From the NCBI GenBank assembly GCA_913775215.1, contig CAJYKO010000257.1, forward strand, positions 1 through 9,913: DNA of 9,913 bases. Reading direction: 5' to 3'. Shown here in pieces: positions 6,347 through 9,913 of this stretch. The translations under genes were made by a program, and so were the position numbers. This DNA comes from an uncultured Devosia sp. (GTDB taxonomy: Bacteria; Pseudomonadota; Alphaproteobacteria; Rhizobiales; Devosiaceae). The notes under the pieces are model-generated. The model saw only the letters and a list, made by a program, of their open reading frames with translations, was not told the origin of the DNA and searched no databases. The number at the start of each line of letters is the position of its first letter. Positions within the stretch are counted from its first letter, which is position 1.

Positions 6347-7422
6347 CCGACGAAGCCGCCATTGCGCGCGCGCAAAACGACGAAAATAACAACCGGCGCG
6401 CCAATGAGCGCAGTGACCGCGTTGAGGGGCAAGACGCCAAACTGGCTCGGCAAGAGCGCCAATAGCTGTGCCAGCAAGGCGATCAAGGCGCCCAGCATGA
6501 TGCTGGCGGGAACAAGGACCTGGTGATCAGATGATCGGAGGACGGACCGCGCAATATGGGGTACGGCGATCCCCAGAAAGCCGATGGGCCCGCAAAAGGC
6601 GGTGACGGATCCAGCCAGCATTGATGCTGTGCCCATCGTCATCAGTCGCATCCACTTGCTGTTCAGCCCCATGGATCGCGCATAGGTCTCGCCGAGCAGA
6701 AGCGCATTGAGCTGCTTGATGCTCAGGCCCGCGATCAGGATGCCAAGTCCGATCACTGGCGCCAGCACTTGCAGTTGTTCCCAGGTCACCGCGCTGAATG
6801 AACCGAGCCCCCAGGCGGTCCAGCGAGTGAGTTGATCGGGTGCCGCTCCAGCGACGAGGACCGTGACAAAAGCTGAAACGGCATATCCCGTCATCAGCCC
6901 GAAAATGAGCACCGTGGTTGGGCTCTGCAGCCGCGTTGCCACCAAAAGAATGGGCACCATGACCAGAAGTCCGCCCAAGGTCGCTGCGGCAATAATGGCA
7001 AGACTGCCGCCGAGGTCGGTAGCGCCGATCAGGAAGGCGCCGATAGCCGTTCCCGAACCGAGCACGACCAAGGCAACACCGAGGCTCGATCCGGATGTCA
7101 CGCCAAGCACGAACGGGTCTGCGAGCGGGTTTCGCATCAGTGTCTGCATCTGCAATCCTGCCACGCTGAGGGCAGCTCCCGCGAGACACGCCGTGATGGC
7201 GCGTGGCAGGCGAATGGAGAAAATGATGTCTGCCTCGTTCGTGCCGGCCCCGCGACCAAGAAAGGTTTCGAACACAGCGGTCGGCGAGAGGGCTGTCGAC
7301 CCAAAGCAGATGGCAGCCACAAAAGCCAGGATCAGGACAACGGCGATTGCCAGGAGCAGGTGAGCGTGTCTCGACGGCTTGGCGGTTGCACGTTCGGCGA
7401 AGGCAGGGTGCTCACGTTCCAC
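6343..7422 (-). CDS. FecCD/BtuC-type ABC transporter permease
   Basis: This inner-membrane permease (359 residues) belongs to the FecCD family, which imports cobalamin, haem or ferric siderophores. Long hydrophobic segments are visible at about 21-42, 75-93, 105-130, 138-165, 168-192, 215-235, 262-285, 302-327 and 335-350, in line with about ten membrane helices. Family landmarks are RLPRAITACLAGAALSVAG (71-89), MRNPLADPFVLGVTSG (96-111) and GPIGFLGIAVPHIARSVL (278-295), the last being the cytoplasmic ATPase-contact region. The start is GTG 7420-7422 (MEREHP); GGAG lies upstream in GGGAGCTGAAAAGGC. It is the first gene of the permease-ATPase-binding-protein operon. No cobalamin riboswitch precedes it, which contrasts with btuB. 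Substrate is inferred from neighbours. Confidence 0.92.
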   Translation of the reverse strand: MEREHPAFAERATAKPSRHAHLLLAIAVVLILAFVAAICFGSTALSPTAVFETFLGRGAGTNEADIIFSIRLPRAITACLAGAALSVAGLQMQTLMRNPLADPFVLGVTSGSSLGVALVVLGSGTAIGAFLIGATDLGGSLAIIAAATLGGLLVMVPILLVATRLQSPTTVLIFGLMTGYAVSAFVTVLVAGAAPDQLTRWTAWGLGSFSAVTWEQLQVLAPVIGLGILIAGLSIKQLNALLLGETYARSMGLNSKWMRLMTMGTASMLAGSVTAFCGPIGFLGIAVPHIARSVLRSSDHQVLVPASIMLGALIALLAQLLALLPSQFGVLPLNAVTALIGAPVVIFVVLRARNGGFVG

Positions 7423-7573
7423 GCCTTTTCAGCTCCCATTCAGCGCACAGGACGGCCTCTCTTACAGTGTGCCGAGTGCTCCTGCTCATAAGGCTTGGCG
7501 CATAGCGGGGAAAGGCCGTTTTGTAGAAAGGTACGCTTCTTTCTGCTGCGAACTGAAGATGCCCTCGAGAGCT
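7423..7573. other. Intergenic region upstream of the ABC permease operon
   Basis: This 151-nt gap should hold the promoter of the ABC transporter operon and the end of the DUF6894-like transcript. I see no cobalamin riboswitch core in it. There is one AT-rich inverted repeat (AGAAAG/CTTTCT with an 8-nt loop, minus strand, near 7520-7540) and a 25-codon ORF on the minus strand (7412-7489) that overlaps the permease start by 11 nt but has no ribosome binding site. No confident promoter could be assigned. Confidence 0.4.
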
Positions 7574-7804
7574 TTATAACGCCGGCTCAAACGTCATTTG
7601 CGCTCGAAAAAGCGTCTCACGATCCGCATCGGTCACAGTCACGGTGAGCACGAGCTTCCCGTCGCGTGGGATTTCTTCTGCAGCAATTTCGGCGAGCGCC
7701 TTGATTGCCTCCTTATGCGCTACGGTCTCATTCTCAAGTACCTGTCCGATAGTGTCGATGCTGACATCATCATTGGCGGTAAAATCGAAGTAGAACAGCG
7801 GCAT
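7574..7804 (-). CDS. DUF6894-like small protein
   Basis: This 76-residue protein begins MPLFYFDF, has an acidic middle (NDDVSIDTIGQVLENET), an alanine-rich helix VAHKEAIKALAEIAAEEIP (28-46) and ends with strand-like segments LVLTVTVTDADRETLFRAQM. That layout, [MP]xxYFDF, helix rich in EAxxALAE, then VxVxDxxG-like strands, is typical of the short DUF6894 proteins common in Hyphomicrobiales; their function is not known. I chose ATG 7802-7804, which has GGGAGGAG 8 nt upstream. It lies 62 nt downstream of the Crp/Fnr-family gene on the same strand and could be co-transcribed with it. The family assignment is from memory of the pattern, so a profile search would settle it. Confidence 0.75.
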   Translation of the reverse strand: MPLFYFDFTANDDVSIDTIGQVLENETVAHKEAIKALAEIAAEEIPRDGKLVLTVTVTDADRETLFRAQMTFEPAL

Positions 7805-7866
7805 GGGGCGAACTCCTCCCATCGGAAAGACTCGCCCCCGGTCCGGGTTCCTTCAAAAATTCTTGG

Positions 7867-8619
7867 CTATAGCTTTGCGGGGTTTTCCCGGCCGATCCGT
7901 CCATCGAGGTAGTGCAGATAGCTGGGGTCGAATTGACCAAGCTTGCGTAGATCGTCCCAACGCAAGATGGAGACAATTTGCTGATCAAAATCCATAACGC
8001 CCCGTCCGCGCAGGTCCTGCAATGTGCGGTTTGCATGCACCATTGAAATGCCCAGGATGTCGCCGAGATCGGCCTGTGTCAGGGGTAGGGGGAAGGTGTT
8101 GTTTTCCGTGAGGCCAGCCATGGCTGCGCGCGTGAAAAGCTCGCAGAAAAAGTGTGCCATTCGCGGTACGGCCTCTGCTTGGCCCAGCATGAGCATCCAG
8201 GCGCGGAAGGCGGCTGAATCGATGAGTGTGTCGCGCCATAAAAGCGCGTTGAGCGATGGGCAGGCATCAAGTGCATTGTAAACCGCTTCGTGGGGAATGC
8301 GCGCAATCCGGCAGTCACTGATCGCGCTGAGGCTGTGATCCATGCGGTTGAGATGGAGGCTGTGAAGGTCTGGGATATCGCCGGCCGTATGCAGGGAGAA
8401 GATCTGCCGGCTGCCATCCAGCAATGTTTTTGAGCGGCAAAGATACCCACTGACGACCATGCAGCAGCTTGAAGATGTTTCCCCGTCCGCCACAATTTCA
8501 GTACCCTTGACGAGATTTGCCTCCTTAATCGGCAAGTTGCGCAGCGCCTTGCGGTCTTCGTCAGTGACATGCCCGATCGCTTCGAGGCGGTTCAGCAGAT
8601 GATCAATGGCCTTGGTCAT
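7867..8619 (-). CDS. Crp/Fnr-family transcriptional regulator
   Basis: This 250-residue cytoplasmic protein has the two-part layout of the Crp/Fnr family. The N-terminal cyclic-nucleotide-binding-like beta-barrel spans about 30-115 (KGTEIVADGE, CMVVSGYLCRSKTLLDGSRQIFSLHTAGDIPDLHSL), followed by a dimerisation helix (about 120-150). The C-terminal winged helix-turn-helix covers about 178-212 (LPLTQADLGDILGISMVHANRTLQDLRGRGVMDF). It lacks the N-terminal cysteine cluster of FNR, so an iron-sulphur sensor is unlikely; several cysteines elsewhere (C52, C53, C61, C103) are not in a known motif. The residues that bind cAMP in Crp are not clearly conserved, so the signal is unknown. The start is ATG 8617-8619, with only a weak ribosome binding site. 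It lies 103 nt after the PAP2 gene and upstream of the DUF6894-like gene. Confidence 0.9.
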   Translation of the reverse strand: MTKAIDHLLNRLEAIGHVTDEDRKALRNLPIKEANLVKGTEIVADGETSSSCCMVVSGYLCRSKTLLDGSRQIFSLHTAGDIPDLHSLHLNRMDHSLSAISDCRIARIPHEAVYNALDACPSLNALLWRDTLIDSAAFRAWMLMLGQAEAVPRMAHFFCELFTRAAMAGLTENNTFPLPLTQADLGDILGISMVHANRTLQDLRGRGVMDFDQQIVSILRWDDLRKLGQFDPSYLHYLDGRIGRENPAKL

Positions 8620-8722
8620 AGTTTATCGGTATTCCGGTCGCTTTCGGCCAAACGCCTCGGCAAGGCTTTGGCTGCACATACACTCGCCCGATCATCTGAG
8701 TTGTTTGCCTTTCCGGCAAGAC

Positions 8723-9457
8723 TTAACTCCCTTCGGGTAATCCCTGCTGGATAGCGCCTCGACGCTGCAGAACTGTCGCGCACATCACGCAGAACAATGC
8801 CCATGCAGCCCCGAGACACCAGCCCGCCAGCACATCGCTTGGATAATGTACGCCCATATAAAGGCGGCTCACACCCACGATGACGGTCAGAACGATGGCT
8901 GCGCTGATGCTAAAGATGCGCAGTGGCCTTGTCGGCGCCAATCGCGCCAGCAAGGCCCCGAGAGTGAGGAACGTGACCGCGGACAGCATGGCGTGCCCGC
9001 TCGGGAAGCTTGCTGTGAACTGGGTCGACATGGACACGAGATCTGGACGCGGTCGATCGTAACCCATCTTGAGTACGGTGCTGAGGAGCGTCCCGCCAAG
9101 CACCGATGCGACGACCAGCAGAGCCTCGGCCCGCATCCTTGCGAGCAGAAGGTAACTGCACACGCCGAGAACAAGCAGACCGAGAATTGCGAAACTGCCA
9201 AGCGAGGTCAGGTCCCTCACCATCTCATGGACCCAGGCGGGACCAATGATCTCGTCGACATTGGTCGGATCGCGAAAGATCATCAGGATGGCATTGTCGA
9301 ATGCCTCCATTTCCCCCTCGATCATTTCGTCGGCGATCTTCAGGAAAGCGAGAATTAACCCTGAAACCAGCGCAATGCCGGTCAGTAGCTTGGCCTCCTT
9401 GGTCAGGAAGCTATGGATGCGGCGATAGTGTTTTGATCGGCGGACTGTGTCGAACAT
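8723..9457 (-). CDS. PAP2-family membrane phosphatase
   Basis: This 244-residue inner-membrane protein is a PAP2-superfamily phosphatase, which removes phosphate from lipid phosphates such as phosphatidic acid or undecaprenyl pyrophosphate. All three catalytic motifs are present: K130...RPRP (KMGYDRPRP, 130-138), PSGH (152-155) and SR(197-198)-x5-H204-x3-D208 (SRLYMGVHYPSD). Hydrophobic segments at about 24-42, 86-106, 112-130, 156-173, 181-196 and 208-230 suggest six membrane helices. I chose ATG 9455-9457 because AAGGA lies just upstream and the EcfG promoter ends before it; an upstream in-frame start at 9535 would include the promoter. The exact lipid substrate cannot be told from the sequence. 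Its divergent neighbour is a lipid kinase of the opposite activity type. Confidence 0.92.
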   Translation of the reverse strand: MFDTVRRSKHYRRIHSFLTKEAKLLTGIALVSGLILAFLKIADEMIEGEMEAFDNAILMIFRDPTNVDEIIGPAWVHEMVRDLTSLGSFAILGLLVLGVCSYLLLARMRAEALLVVASVLGGTLLSTVLKMGYDRPRPDLVSMSTQFTASFPSGHAMLSAVTFLTLGALLARLAPTRPLRIFSISAAIVLTVIVGVSRLYMGVHYPSDVLAGWCLGAAWALFCVMCATVLQRRGAIQQGLPEGS

Positions 9458-9480
9458 GTATTTCCTTCGGCGCCACGAGC

Positions 9481-9505
9481 AACGCATGGGCGTCACGCAC
9501 GTTCC
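9481..9505 (-). promoter_or_regulatory. EcfG (general stress response) type promoter for the PAP2 gene
   Basis: On the minus strand GGAAC (9501-9505) is followed after exactly 17 nt by GTT (9481-9483), preceded by C, giving the alphaproteobacterial EcfG consensus GGAAC-N16-CGTT in full. The site ends 23 nt before the PAP2 ATG, a natural distance for a short leader. It suggests that the phosphatase is induced by the PhyR-NepR-EcfG stress cascade. This is by pattern only. Confidence 0.75.
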
Positions 9506-9536
9506 GTTGGCAAATGTAATTCCGGGGCCAAGCACC

Positions 9537-9913
9537 GTGACCAGCCAATCCTACTATGTGATCCTCAATGCCAATGCGGGAACCGCCAATGCTACGGGCA
9601 TTTCCGCCGAAGCCATCGGCGATATGTTCGCCGGCCACGGAATGCGCGCCACAATTGACGCGCGAACCGGCCATTCGATGGCTGCTCGCCTCGCCGATGC
9701 CATGGCCAGCGACGCTGATGTGGTTGTTGCGGCAGGCGGAGACGGGACGATAACCGCCGTTGCCTCGGCCCTTGTCGGCACCGGCAAGACGCTGGCCATC
9801 CTTCCTCTCGGCACAGTCAATGCCCTCGCCAAGGATCTACACATTCCGCTTAACCTCTCCCAGGCGATTGCTGCAATCGAGACCGGCGAAGAGCATCGGA
9901 TCGATGTTGGTGA
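9537..9913 (+). CDS. Diacylglycerol-kinase-family lipid kinase (partial, runs off the window end)
   Basis: The 125 visible residues belong to the N-terminal catalytic domain of the diacylglycerol kinase/YegS family. It opens with SYYVILNANAGT (5-16), the typical first strand and loop. It then shows the nucleotide-binding GGDGT (67-71) within VVVAAGGDGTITAVASAL, and PLGTVNALAKDL (90-101), the family's second glycine motif. It would phosphorylate a lipid such as diacylglycerol at the cytoplasmic face of the membrane. I favour GTG 9537-9539, since the residues that match the family begin shortly after it; an in-frame ATG at 9486-9488 would add 17 residues and leave only 28 nt to the divergent PAP2 gene. 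A TGTAAT at 9515-9520 resembles a -10 box but has no good -35 partner. The reading frame is open at the window edge. Confidence 0.88.
   Translation, partial: MTSQSYYVILNANAGTANATGISAEAIGDMFAGHGMRATIDARTGHSMAARLADAMASDADVVVAAGGDGTITAVASALVGTGKTLAILPLGTVNALAKDLHIPLNLSQAIAAIETGEEHRIDVG

Noticed and set aside
7423..7573. Second cobalamin riboswitch upstream of the ABC operon.
   Set aside because: None of the conserved core segments or the B12 box is present on either strand.
7805..7851. A GGAAC (7847-7851, minus strand) upstream of the DUF6894-like gene as a second EcfG promoter.
   Set aside because: At the required spacing the -10 reads CTT rather than GTT, so the match is too weak.
8705..8719. 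Hairpin TTGCC/GGCAA just after the PAP2 stop as a terminator.
   Set aside because: The stem has only 5 bp and no T-run follows on the minus strand.

Overview
This window reads as a chromosomal segment of an alphaproteobacterium, most likely Hyphomicrobiales (Rhizobiales). The grounds are the GC-rich base composition, the alphaproteobacterial character of the MetH sequence, a DUF6894-type small protein beside a Crp/Fnr regulator, and a textbook EcfG (general stress response) promoter. Genus cannot be fixed from the sequence alone. There are no rRNA or tRNA genes, no CRISPR array, no insertion sequence and no sign of recent transfer.

All genes but the last lie on the minus strand, so the biological order runs from high to low coordinates. 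Positions 7422 to 1 form a vitamin B12 module. A FecCD/BtuC-type permease (6343-7422), an ABC ATPase (5330-6346) and a periplasmic binding protein (4150-5340) overlap by 4 and 11 nt and form a tight operon. Next comes a cobalamin riboswitch (about 3923-4076) with a long leader, then a BtuB-like TonB-dependent receptor (1841-3724). Last is B12-dependent methionine synthase split into two overlapping frames: the homocysteine-binding domain (720-1748) and the start of the folate-binding domain (1-723, running off the window). The locus thus covers outer-membrane capture, periplasmic binding, inner-membrane transport and a main consumer of the cofactor.

The rest (7574-9913) is unrelated to B12. 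A DUF6894 small protein (7574-7804) lies downstream of a Crp/Fnr-family regulator (7867-8619). A PAP2 phosphatase (8723-9457) is preceded by an EcfG-type promoter (9481-9505). Divergent from it, on the plus strand, is the start of a diacylglycerol-kinase-family lipid kinase (9537 to the window end). The PAP2 phosphatase and lipid kinase catalyse opposing lipid phosphate reactions and share one short intergenic region.

The most notable points are the MetH split at a TTGA stop/start overlap, the riboswitch sitting inside the cluster so that it governs the receptor (and possibly metH) but not evidently the ABC transporter, the long leader with a small ORF, and the perfect EcfG promoter. I did not find a clearly new type of system.
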